A stretch of DNA of 64,000 nucleotides. Origin: Aquabacter cavernae. Its GTDB lineage: Bacteria; Pseudomonadota; Alphaproteobacteria; Rhizobiales; Xanthobacteraceae. Positions 7,983 to 15,818 of the stretch are shown one piece after another (positions within the stretch are counted from its first letter, which is position 1; each line of letters opens with the position of its first letter). Under the pieces are notes generated by a model. The model made no database searches, was not told the DNA's origin, and saw only the letters and a program-made list of their open reading frames with translations. The position numbers and the translations under genes were made by a program. The stretch spans positions 186,001 to 250,000 of the forward strand of contig NZ_RWKV01000016.1 in assembly GCF_003993795.1 (NCBI RefSeq), written 5' to 3'.

Positions 7983-8924
7983 TCAATTGCTGCGCGCGGC
8001 CACGAAGTGGGCGGCTTGCGCGAGGATCATGCCCTTGGCGCCGAACGGTACAAGGGCGGCCTCCGCCTCCCGCACCAGATCATCCAGCAGTTCGCCCGCC
8101 GCCTCGCGTCCCAGGGCCGCCACCAGGGTCGCCTTGCCCGCGCCCGCATCCTTGCCCACCGCCTTGCCCATGGCCTCGGCGGTGCTTTCCAGGTCGAGAA
8201 TGTCGTCGGCGATCTGGAACGCCGCGCCCACGGCGCGCCCATAGGCGGCAAGTGCCGCGCGCTGGCCGGAACCCGCGCCGCCCAGCACCGCGCCCATGTC
8301 CACCGCCGCCGCCAGGAGCGCGCCGGTCTTCATGGCCTGAAGGTCGCGGATCTCGCCCAGAGACAACGCCAGCGGCGCGCCGCCCGCGAACCGCCCCTCG
8401 GCGGCGAGATCGAGCATCTGCCCGCCCACCATGCCGCCCAGGCCCGAGGCGCGGGCGAGGATGCGCACCAGTTCCACCCGGCGGGCAGGGTCCGCATGGG
8501 CCTCCTCCCCGGCAAGAAGATCGAAGGCGAGGGTGAGCAGCGCGTCGCCCGCCAGGATGGCGGTGGCCTCGCCATAGGCGGCATGGACGGTGGGCCGTCC
8601 CCGGCGCAGCAGATCGTTGTCCATGGCGGGCAGGTCGTCATGGATGAGCGAATAGCAATGCACGCATTCCAGCGCGCAGGCCGCCGTGATGGACGCCTGC
8701 GGCGGCACATCGAACAAAGCCGCCGCCTCCATCACCAGAAACGGGCGCAGGCGCTTGCCGCCGTCCAGGGCCCCGTGGCGCATGGCCGCCATCAGCCGCT
8801 CCGGGCGCACGCGCTCGCCGGGCAGAGGGGCGCCGGACAGCGCCTGCTCCAGCCGGGCTTCGGTGAGGGTGGCAGAGGCCTTGAGGCGCTCGGCAAGGGA
8901 AAGGTCTGTCACGGGCGGCGTCAC
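7983..8924 (-). CDS. ispA: polyprenyl synthetase, probably farnesyl diphosphate synthase
   Basis: Condenses isopentenyl diphosphate with allylic diphosphates, giving the farnesyl diphosphate used for undecaprenol, quinone tails and hopanoids. The 313-residue protein has the first aspartate-rich motif DDLPAMD at 96-102, in the bacterial four-residue-spaced form, GGKRLRPFL upstream of it, and the second motif QIADDILD in the C-terminal half. The residues before the first motif are ECVHCYSLIH, compatible with C15 product length, but product size is inferred. It is divergent from mtgA. Confidence 0.9.
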   Translation of the reverse strand: MTPPVTDLSLAERLKASATLTEARLEQALSGAPLPGERVRPERLMAAMRHGALDGGKRLRPFLVMEAAALFDVPPQASITAACALECVHCYSLIHDDLPAMDNDLLRRGRPTVHAAYGEATAILAGDALLTLAFDLLAGEEAHADPARRVELVRILARASGLGGMVGGQMLDLAAEGRFAGGAPLALSLGEIRDLQAMKTGALLAAAVDMGAVLGGAGSGQRAALAAYGRAVGAAFQIADDILDLESTAEAMGKAVGKDAGAGKATLVAALGREAAGELLDDLVREAEAALVPFGAKGMILAQAAHFVAARSN

Positions 8925-9047
8925 GGGCTATGAATGGCCAAGCCGGGGTGCCCCATGGGGCGGCCGGGGTCAAGGGGTGGCGCGGATCAGGCGCGATGGA
9001 ACCGAAGCTTCGGCGCGGCCGTTGAAGGAAAAACGGGGACGGGACGC

Positions 9048-9731
9048 ATGCGGTTCTGGGTACGGCGGTTGGCTTTGATCCTGGCGGTGGTGATCGCCAT
9101 TCCGCTGGTCTTGTCCATTCTTTATTCGGTGTTCAACCCGGTCTCGACCCTGATGATCTGGCGCTGGGCAAGCGGGGAACGGGTGCAGCGGGAGTGGGTG
9201 CCGCTCACCGATATGTCACCTGTCCTGGTGCGTACCGTTGTCGCCTCCGAGGACGCGAATTTCTGCAACCATTGGGGTGTCGATTTCAGAGAGATCCAGG
9301 CCGCCATCGCCAAGGCGGACGATGACCTGGAGGATGTCCGGGGCGCCTCCACCATTCCCATGCAGCTCGCCAAGAACCTGTTCCTCTGGAACAGCCGCTC
9401 CTTCGTGCGCAAGGGCCTGGAACTGCCCCTCTCGCTCTGGCTCGATCTGGTCCTGAGCAAGCATCGCCTGCTGGAAATTTATCTCAACATCGCCGAATGG
9501 GGACCGAACGGGGAGTTCGGCGTGGAGGCCGGTGCCCGGCGCGCCTTCCGCATCAGCTCCGCCGCGGTGAATGCCGACCAGGCCGCGCTCCTCGCCGTGA
9601 TGCTGCCCAGTCCCCAGCGGCGCGACGCGGGCCGTCCCTCGCCCGGACTGCGGCGGCTCGCGGACCGGCTGGAGACGCGCACCGTCTCGGAGGGGCCCCA
9701 GATCGTCGATTGCCTCGGCCTGAAAGACTGA
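9048..9731 (+). CDS. mtgA: monofunctional peptidoglycan transglycosylase
   Basis: Family 51 glycosyltransferase that polymerises lipid II into glycan strands without a transpeptidase domain. The 227-residue product has one N-terminal membrane anchor (about residues 6-30) and the family motifs in order: ASEDANFCNHWGVDF with the catalytic Glu, RGASTIPMQLAKNLFLW, and LLEIYLNIAEWGPN. The ATG at 9048 places the anchor at the very N-terminus; an earlier in-frame start would add about 38 residues of unlike sequence. It is divergent from ispA, which supplies the lipid precursor. Confidence 0.95.
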   Translation: MRFWVRRLALILAVVIAIPLVLSILYSVFNPVSTLMIWRWASGERVQREWVPLTDMSPVLVRTVVASEDANFCNHWGVDFREIQAAIAKADDDLEDVRGASTIPMQLAKNLFLWNSRSFVRKGLELPLSLWLDLVLSKHRLLEIYLNIAEWGPNGEFGVEAGARRAFRISSAAVNADQAALLAVMLPSPQRRDAGRPSPGLRRLADRLETRTVSEGPQIVDCLGLKD

Positions 9732-9785
9732 CGCGCCTTGATCCGGCCGCGCGACGGCGGCAGAAGGAGTGCCGAGAGGATACCC

Positions 9786-10391
9786 ATGACCGACGCCGCC
9801 GCCGAAAAGACCGCCCCCCGCAAGCTGAGCCCCGGCCTAAAGATCGCCCTGGAACTGGGACCGCTGGTCCTGTTCTTCGTGGGCAATTCCTATGGCGGCA
9901 TCTATGCGGCCACGGGCCTGTTCATGGTGGCGACCTTCGCCGCGCTCGCCGCCATGTGGATCCTGGCCCGGCGCATCGCCGTCATGCCCCTGGTGTCCGC
10001 CGCGGTGGTGCTGGTGTTCGGCACCCTGACCCTGGTGCTGCAGGACGACCACTTCATCAAGCTGAAGCCGACCCTGGTGAACGCGCTGTTCGGCATCGCG
10101 CTCCTGGGCGGTCTCGCTCTGCGCAAGCCGCTCCTGCCCTACGTGTTCGACGGCATGGTGCAGCTCACCGATGCGGGCTGGCGCATCCTCACCATTCGCT
10201 GGGGGGTCTTCTTCCTCGTGATGGCGGTGGTGAACGAGATCGTGTGGCGCAATTTCTCCACCGATGCCTGGGTGAGCTTCAAGACGTTCGGCTACCTGCC
10301 GCTCACCATCGTGTTCGCCCTCGCCCAGGCGCCGCTCATGTCCCGCTACGAGCTCAAGGCACCCGAGGCGCCGCCGGAGACGCCGCGCTGA
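9786..10391 (+). CDS. yciB: inner-membrane septation-type protein YciB/IspZ
   Basis: Polytopic inner-membrane protein of 201 residues with about six hydrophobic helices and family marks GPLVLFFVGNSYGGIYAATG near the start and LTIRWGVFFLVMAVVNEIVW in the last third. Homologues influence cell-envelope integrity and septation. GAGAGGAT at 9774-9781 precedes the ATG at 9786. The last 38 bases overlap the 3' end of ccmG on the other strand, an unusually tight convergent arrangement. Confidence 0.92.
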   Translation: MTDAAAEKTAPRKLSPGLKIALELGPLVLFFVGNSYGGIYAATGLFMVATFAALAAMWILARRIAVMPLVSAAVVLVFGTLTLVLQDDHFIKLKPTLVNALFGIALLGGLALRKPLLPYVFDGMVQLTDAGWRILTIRWGVFFLVMAVVNEIVWRNFSTDAWVSFKTFGYLPLTIVFALAQAPLMSRYELKAPEAPPETPR

Positions 10392-10965
10392 GCTTCGCCA
10401 CCAGCGGGAGCAGCGTGTCCTTCACGCTCGCCTCGGTGAGCGGCCCCACGAATTTGTGGGCGATGGTGCCGTCCGGGGCCACGAGGAAACTTTCCGGCAC
10501 GCCATAGACGCCCCAGTCGATGGCGGCGCGCCCGTTGGGGTCCACGCCCACCGCCGTGAAGGGCAGGCCATACTGCCCCAGGAAGCGGCGCGCATTGTCC
10601 GGCGCGTCCTTGTAATTGATGCCGACCACCCGCAGGCGCGGATCCTGCGACAGGGCCATGAGGAGGGGATGCTCCTCCCGGCAAGGCGCGCACCAGGATG
10701 CCCAGACATTCACCAGGGTGAGATGCCCCTTCAACGTGGCGGCATCAATGCCCGGCACGGGCTTGCCCGCATTCATCAGTCCCGGCAGCGGCGCCAGTTC
10801 CGCCACGGGCGCGGCACGCCCGATGAGCGCGGAGGGAATGCGCGAGGGATCGCCCGCGAACAGGCGGAACAGGAACAGCAGCGCCAGCGCCGCGAACAGC
10901 GCGACCGGCAGGATGGCGAGCCACGAGCGGCGGCGACGCGGCGCGGTGTCTGGCTCCTCGCTCAT
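10354..10965 (-). CDS. ccmG: thiol:disulfide oxidoreductase CcmG/DsbE
   Basis: Membrane-anchored periplasmic thioredoxin that keeps apocytochrome c haem-binding cysteines reduced during system I maturation. The 203-residue protein has one N-terminal anchor (about residues 15-36) and a thioredoxin domain with WASWCAPCREEHP, active cysteines C92 and C95, followed by GVYGVPESFLV with the cis-Pro. The start overlaps the ccmD stop as ATGA. The 3' end runs 38 bases into the convergent yciB. Confidence 0.95.
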   Translation of the reverse strand: MSEEPDTAPRRRRSWLAILPVALFAALALLFLFRLFAGDPSRIPSALIGRAAPVAELAPLPGLMNAGKPVPGIDAATLKGHLTLVNVWASWCAPCREEHPLLMALSQDPRLRVVGINYKDAPDNARRFLGQYGLPFTAVGVDPNGRAAIDWGVYGVPESFLVAPDGTIAHKFVGPLTEASVKDTLLPLVAKLSAASPAAPRVP

Positions 10966-11123
10966 GGCGTGCGCCTTTCCGAGCGGCGGCGAACACCGCG
11001 CGCCTCAAGGTCCGCCAGCGCGCGGCGCTGGGCGCGGTTGTCCAGGATGAGCACCAGGGTCAGCGTGAGCAGACCCGCGAAGGCGACCCCATAGGCCGCC
11101 AGGATGAAGGCACTGTGGGTCAT
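10962..11123 (-). CDS. ccmD: haem exporter protein D
   Basis: 53-residue protein with a single membrane helix (about residues 6-27) and a strongly basic tail rich in Arg, typical of CcmD, which helps release holo-CcmE from the CcmABCD complex. It lies between ccmC and ccmG with ATGA overlaps at both ends (11120-11123 and 10962-10965). CcmD is poorly conserved, so the call rests on size, topology and position. Confidence 0.88.
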   Translation of the reverse strand: MTHSAFILAAYGVAFAGLLTLTLVLILDNRAQRRALADLEARGVRRRSERRTP

Positions 11124-11851
11124 CAGGCGCTCGCCTCCGCCGCCCGTGCTTCCAGAACCTCCACCCGGCGGCGCAGGATTTCCGTGCGCATGGCCAGCAT
11201 GTGGAGCGCGAGAAACAGCAGCGAGAAGCCCAGCGCGCAGGTGAGCAGCGGCCAGAGCATCGCCGGCGCGATGGTGGGCCCGTCCATGCGCAGCACGGAG
11301 GCGGGCTGGTGAAGGGTGTTCCACCAGTCCACGGAGAATTTCACGATGGGCAGGTTGATGACGCCCACCAGCGTGAGCACCGCTGCCGCACGCCCCGCCC
11401 GGCCGGGATCGTCCACCGCCGCGCGCAGCGCCATGAGGCCGAGATAGAGCAGCAGCAGCACAAGGACCGAGGTGAGGCGCGCGTCCCACACCCAATAGGT
11501 GCCCCACATGGGCCGTCCCCAAAGTGCCCCGGTCACGAGGCACAGGAAGGTGAAGGTGGCGCCGATGGGCGCGGCGGCCTTGTGGGCCACGTCCGCCAAG
11601 GGATGGCGCCAGACCAGGATGCCCAGCGCCGAGGCGGCCATCATGGAATAGCCGAACATGGCGAGCCAGGCGAACGGCACATGGATGTACATGATGCGCA
11701 CGGTCTCGCCCTGCTGGTAGTCGGCGGGCGCCGTGAAGGCGAGCGCGATCCCGGCCGCCAGCACGGCCACCGCCGCCACCGAGAGCCAGGGAAGAACGCG
11801 CCCGGACCAGGCCAGAAAGCGGGTCGGGTTGGCAATGTCGATCAACGCCAT
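11123..11851 (-). CDS. ccmC: haem exporter/handling protein CcmC
   Basis: Six-helix membrane protein of 242 residues that presents haem to CcmE in system I cytochrome c biogenesis. The tryptophan-rich WWD segment is seen at about residues 116-128 (WGTYWVWDARLTS), with a candidate haem-ligand His in MYIHVPFAW and another in NTLHQPAS. The C-terminus is a short charged coil. Upstream, instead of ccmB and ccmA, there is a 189-base gap and a divergent gene, so the ABC part of the exporter must be encoded elsewhere. Confidence 0.95.
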   Translation of the reverse strand: MALIDIANPTRFLAWSGRVLPWLSVAAVAVLAAGIALAFTAPADYQQGETVRIMYIHVPFAWLAMFGYSMMAASALGILVWRHPLADVAHKAAAPIGATFTFLCLVTGALWGRPMWGTYWVWDARLTSVLVLLLLYLGLMALRAAVDDPGRAGRAAAVLTLVGVINLPIVKFSVDWWNTLHQPASVLRMDGPTIAPAMLWPLLTCALGFSLLFLALHMLAMRTEILRRRVEVLEARAAEASA

Positions 11852-12040
11852 GGAACGCTTCTAGACCAGTTGCACGCCGGACGGGAGGGGTGGCGCCCGC
11901 CACATGCGCCGCGGCAGGGGAACACCCCACACGGCGCCGCGTTCACAGATGCGTGTCATCCCATGTCCTAACGAAAAGTTGGATCGACGTCCCACCTTCC
12001 CCTCCGGGATAGTCGGACAAGGCGAACCGGAGATTGACCC

Positions 12041-12430
12041 ATGACAAGCCTCTTCTCATTCAGGAGCGCGGTCGCCGGGGTAACAGCCGTTGTGCTGACG
12101 GCCTCCGTGGCCGCCGCCCACCACGGATGGTCGTGGGCGGACGCAGACCAGATCGAACTGAAGGGCACGATCACCGATATCTATATCGGCCCGCCCCACC
12201 CCACGCTGAAGGTGCAGACGCCCAATGACGGGCTGTGGACCATGGAACTCGGCAATCCCACGCAGACCCGCACGGCCGGCTTCGTCGAAGGCTCGGCCAA
12301 GGTGGGCGACGCCATAACCGCCCTCGGCAACCGCTCCCAGGATAAGCAGGAAAAGCGCATAAAGGCGGTGCGCATTACCGTGGGCGGAAAGACCTACGAC
12401 ATCTATCCCGAGCGGATCCGGAAAAATTGA
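12041..12430 (+). CDS. secreted DUF6152-type protein
   Basis: 129-residue periplasmic protein with a Sec signal (hydrophobic stretch about residues 8-25, cleavage after SVAAA) and the pattern HHGWSWADADQIELKGTIT, which I associate with DUF6152. The rest is predicted beta-rich, including LGNRSQDKQEKRIKAVRIT. The function is unknown. The adjacent His pair right after the signal could bind metal; this is inference. It is followed 40 bases later by a membrane protein gene that commonly accompanies this family. Confidence 0.75.
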   Translation: MTSLFSFRSAVAGVTAVVLTASVAAAHHGWSWADADQIELKGTITDIYIGPPHPTLKVQTPNDGLWTMELGNPTQTRTAGFVEGSAKVGDAITALGNRSQDKQEKRIKAVRITVGGKTYDIYPERIRKN

Positions 12431-12469
12431 CCCGGCCGGGCTTGCCCCAGTGACGCCGAGCTTAGCCCA

Positions 12470-12946
12470 GTGACGTGGCTGGAAGCGCTCTCCCACTGGC
12501 AGGTGGCGGCCGCGCTGCGTCATTGGGTCTCCGCCTATGCCCTGGTGAACGCCGCGCACATCATCGGCATCGGCCTGCTCATAGGGGCGATCGCGACCCT
12601 CGACCTGCGGCTGCTCGGTGCCTTCCGCGCATCGTCGCTGCAGGACCTCGCCCCTCCCCTGTCCCGCATGGCCGCCTTCGGCCTGCTCCTGGCCGTTTGC
12701 ACCGGCTTTCTCCTTTTCTGCGTGCGCCCCGTGGCCTATGCGGAAAACCCTGCCTTCCTGACGAAGCTGGCCTTGGTGGCTTTGGGCACCGCCAACGCGC
12801 TGGCGCTGCGCGCGAGCGGGGGCTGGCGGCGGGTAAAGGCCGGCGGACCAGCCTCAATGCGCGTGAAGATCGCCGCCGTACTTTCGCTTGTACTGTGGAC
12901 TGGAGCGGTGCTGTGCGGGCGCTGGATCGGCTTCAGCCAGGAATAG
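12470..12946 (+). CDS. four-helix membrane protein, DUF6644-like
   Basis: 158-residue inner-membrane protein with about four helices and the N-terminal pattern AHIIGIGLLIGAIATLDLRLLG, typical of DUF6644. The start is GTG at 12470; no better in-frame ATG exists. A 10-base sequence, CCCAGTGACG, occurs at 12446-12455 and again across the start at 12466-12475. Its pairing with the DUF6152-like gene suggests a joint envelope role, not known in detail. Confidence 0.72.
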   Translation: MTWLEALSHWQVAAALRHWVSAYALVNAAHIIGIGLLIGAIATLDLRLLGAFRASSLQDLAPPLSRMAAFGLLLAVCTGFLLFCVRPVAYAENPAFLTKLALVALGTANALALRASGGWRRVKAGGPASMRVKIAAVLSLVLWTGAVLCGRWIGFSQE

Positions 12947-13034
12947 AATTTCGCACCGCACATAACGGCATTCATTCCGCATCGGAACCTTTGGGCTTTC
13001 ATCTCCGTTGCTTCATGCAAAGGAGACCTGAACC

Positions 13035-13379
13035 ATGAAAGCGAATATTTTCGCCGTCTTTATTGGCGTTACCGCCCTTTCCATCACGCCTGTGGCTGCC
13101 CAGGGCGTCGTCCGGGGCGCCCAGCAGGGCGCGGCGGTCGGCAATGATGTCGCAGGGCCGGTCGGCGGCGCCGTGGGCGGTGCGGTCGGCGCGGTGGGCG
13201 GTGGCATTGCGGGCGGCGTGAAGGGAGTGCTCGGCATTCCGCAGAGCACGTCCACGAAGGGCGCCAAGGCCAACACGCCCACCGCCACCCGCACCGCGCA
13301 GCCCGGCACCACCATGTCGCCCGCCGATCCCCATGGCGGCGATGCGCACACGGAAGGTTCGCCCAGCCGCGCGCGGTGA
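13035..13379 (+). CDS. small secreted glycine-zipper protein
   Basis: 114-residue protein with a clear signal peptide (cleavage near VAAQG) followed by a Gly/Ala-rich segment, about residues 38-66, with repeated GxxxG spacing (PVGGAVGGAVGAVGGGIAGG), then a Thr/Ser/Pro-rich polar tail. Glycine-zipper segments often pack into or against membranes. AAGGAGA at about 13019 lies close before the ATG at 13035. No function is assigned, and the gene stands alone. Confidence 0.65.
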   Translation: MKANIFAVFIGVTALSITPVAAQGVVRGAQQGAAVGNDVAGPVGGAVGGAVGAVGGGIAGGVKGVLGIPQSTSTKGAKANTPTATRTAQPGTTMSPADPHGGDAHTEGSPSRAR

Positions 13380-13556
13380 GCCAGCCCATAATCTGATCGC
13401 GTCGGACGCTGGCCCCGTGTCTGCGTCCGGCGCGTGATCCTCTCTCCTCTTGGCCCCAGCGCCCCGCGCCAACCGCGTCACGGGCGCGCTGTGCGGCCCC
13501 GTGCCCTTGAAACCTGTGGCAAGCCATGTCAGCACCGTGTCCATGGAGGGTCCGCC

Positions 13557-14909
13557 ATGGGCACAGAAACCGGGGACATCCGCATCGCAGACGGCCGGGC
13601 ATTGGAAGCCCACCCCCTGCGCGCCGCCGTGCTCGCCGAACTTCACGCGCGGCCGTTCGTGCCGACCAGCGCCCCCCGGCGCTTCCTGCATGTGGGCTTC
13701 CTGACCGCCCCCACCGCCGCCCAGGCCTCGCGCGAGGGGATCGCCGCCTTCTGTGCGGCCCGTGGCTTGCCCGGCCCCGCGCCCGGCGCCAAGCATCACC
13801 GCATGGAGATGGGCGGCGCCAACCTCCGCTGGGAAAGCCACGCGGAATTCTCCACTTACACCTGGGACTTCCCGGCGCTCGACATCGCGCCCGGCGAGGC
13901 GCCCTTCCAGCTGCCGTTCCATCCGCCTTCGGGCAGCTTTGTCGGCATTCTCGCGGAGATTCCCCAGCCCGGCCCGCTTTTGGTGGCGGTGGACCTGCAT
14001 CTCATCTGCGACACCGCCGACGACCTCCAGCTCAATTCCGTATTCGACCGCGCGAGCCTCGCCCGCGCCGACGTGAATGACGGCGAGGCCGAGATCGCCA
14101 CCGACTTCAAACCGGACCCGGCGGGCTTCGTGCGCGTCCTGGTGCGCGACCGGGGCCTGTCGCCGGAGGCGGCGGGCGCGCTGGTGCAGAGGGTTCTGGA
14201 GATCGAGACCTATCGCCTGCTGGCCCTTCTCGGCCTGCCCGAGGCCCAGCGCCTCGCGCCCGAGCTTGCCCGCATCGAGGCCCAACTCGCGCACCTCACC
14301 GAAGCCATGCGCCAGAGCGAGGGGCTTGCCGCCAACAACCGCATGCTGGACGAGTTGGTGGCCCTGTCCGCCGAGCTGGAGGCGGGAGCCACCGCCTCCC
14401 TGTTCCGCTTCGGCGGCAGCCGGGCCTATGAGGAGATCGTGCGGCTGCGTCTCGTCACCATCCGCGAGCAGGCGGTGCCGGGATATCCCACCTGGCAACG
14501 TTTCCTGGACCGCCGCATGGCCCCCGCCATGCGCACCTGCCTCACGGTACAGGAGCGCCAGGCCAACCTTTCCGCCAAGCTGGCCCGCGCGGCGGACCTG
14601 CTGCGCACCCGCGTGGACGTGGAGGTGGAACAGCAGAACCGCGACCTCCTCGCCTCCATGAACGAGCGCACGCGCCTGCAATTGCGGCTCCAGCGCACGG
14701 TGGAGGGCCTCTCCGTGGCCGCCATTTCCTATTATGTGGCCAGCCTCGTCCACCTGCTGGTGGACGGCATCCACGAGGGCGGCATCGACGCCCGCTTCGG
14801 CTTCGCCCTGGATCCCGGACTGGTGACGGCCCTGTCCGTGCCGGTGGCGGTCCTGCTGGTCTGGTCCATGGTCCGGCGCATCCGCCGGGCCCATGCGGAC
14901 CATGATTGA
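13557..14909 (+). CDS. DUF3422 membrane-anchored protein
   Basis: 450-residue protein of the DUF3422 family, known mostly in proteobacteria and without assigned function. Visible marks are LHARPFVPTSAPRRFLHVGF near the N-terminus, a long central helical region of heptad-like character, and two C-terminal membrane helices (about residues 395-410 and 422-440) followed by a basic end. The start at 13557 is chosen because GGAGGG at 13545-13550 precedes it. The frame is open upstream but without family similarity. Confidence 0.85.
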   Translation: MGTETGDIRIADGRALEAHPLRAAVLAELHARPFVPTSAPRRFLHVGFLTAPTAAQASREGIAAFCAARGLPGPAPGAKHHRMEMGGANLRWESHAEFSTYTWDFPALDIAPGEAPFQLPFHPPSGSFVGILAEIPQPGPLLVAVDLHLICDTADDLQLNSVFDRASLARADVNDGEAEIATDFKPDPAGFVRVLVRDRGLSPEAAGALVQRVLEIETYRLLALLGLPEAQRLAPELARIEAQLAHLTEAMRQSEGLAANNRMLDELVALSAELEAGATASLFRFGGSRAYEEIVRLRLVTIREQAVPGYPTWQRFLDRRMAPAMRTCLTVQERQANLSAKLARAADLLRTRVDVEVEQQNRDLLASMNERTRLQLRLQRTVEGLSVAAISYYVASLVHLLVDGIHEGGIDARFGFALDPGLVTALSVPVAVLLVWSMVRRIRRAHADHD

Positions 14910-14980
14910 GGTCCCATGGGGGGATCCCATCCCCCATCCCCAGGTTTCCTCATCTCGACGTCACGCAAGGAGCAGCGGCC

Positions 14981-15817
14981 TTGGATCATGAACGCGAGTA
15001 CAACAACCGCGCCCGGGTTCCCGCCTGGAGCGAGATCTTCGAGGACTGGCGCCAGAGGTCCGCGCAGCTGCGCGGCACTGTGGCGGCGGCGGACCTCGGC
15101 GTGCCCTACGGACCGACCGAGCGGCAGATCCTCGATATCCTGTGGCCCGACACGGGGCGGGACGCGCCGGTGGTGCTCTATATCCATGGCGGCTACTGGC
15201 AATATTCCCACCCCCGCGACGTGAGCTTCGTGGCGCAAGGGTGCCTCGCCAACGGCGTCGCGGTGGCGCTGGCGGGCTATGATCTCGCGCCCGACGTGCC
15301 CCTCGCCACCATCATCCGGCAGGTGCGCGGGGCGGCGGTCACGCTCCATCACCGGGTGCGCAAGCGCCTTGCTGTGGCCGGGCACTCGGCGGGTGGGCAT
15401 CTGTCCGCCGCCCTCACCGCCACAGCCTGGCATGACCTGGACACGCGCGGCCCCGACGATCTGGTGACCGGCGGGATCGGCATTTCCGGCGTCTATGATG
15501 TGGCGCCCCTGGTCCACACCTCCATGAACGACAAGCTGCGCTTGACCGAAGACGAGGCGGAACGCCTGTCGTCCATCCGCTGGCCGGTGCCGGCGGGGCG
15601 CAGCTTCGCCGCCTTCGCGGGCGGGGCGGAAAGCGACGAATTCCGCCGTCAGGCGCGCGACCTCGCGGCCCACTGGTCCGCCGCAGGTGTTGCCGCCGAA
15701 GCCCATGAGGTGGCGGACGCCAACCATTTCACCGTGGTGGAGCAGATGGCCGATCCCGCCTCGCTCATGGTCCAGCGTCTCGTGGCGCTGGCCCGCGATG
15801 CGGCCGGGCGGGCCTGA
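14981..15817 (+). CDS. alpha/beta hydrolase (esterase/arylformamidase-like)
   Basis: 278-residue serine hydrolase of the hormone-sensitive-lipase/kynurenine-formamidase type. HGGYWQ gives the oxyanion-hole motif, GHSAGGHLSA the nucleophile elbow, and DANHFTVVE the catalytic His. I choose a TTG start at 14981 because AAGGAG at 14967-14972 sits eight bases before it and the product then begins with DHEREYNNRARVP, as relatives do. A TTG at 14906 is in frame but has no such site. No tryptophan-pathway gene is near, so formamidase activity is not assumed. The next gene starts two bases after this stop. Confidence 0.82.
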   Translation: MDHEREYNNRARVPAWSEIFEDWRQRSAQLRGTVAAADLGVPYGPTERQILDILWPDTGRDAPVVLYIHGGYWQYSHPRDVSFVAQGCLANGVAVALAGYDLAPDVPLATIIRQVRGAAVTLHHRVRKRLAVAGHSAGGHLSAALTATAWHDLDTRGPDDLVTGGIGISGVYDVAPLVHTSMNDKLRLTEDEAERLSSIRWPVPAGRSFAAFAGGAESDEFRRQARDLAAHWSAAGVAAEAHEVADANHFTVVEQMADPASLMVQRLVALARDAAGRA

Positions 15818-15818
15818 C

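Noticed and set aside
12446..12475. Alternative GTG start at 12450 for the DUF6644-like gene
   Set aside because: The duplicated CCCAGTGACG puts a second GTG upstream, but it is out of frame with the membrane protein.
12999..14930. Minus-strand open frame of 643 codons across the DUF3422 gene
   Set aside because: Shadow frame; the plus-strand gene has a good ribosome site and family motifs.
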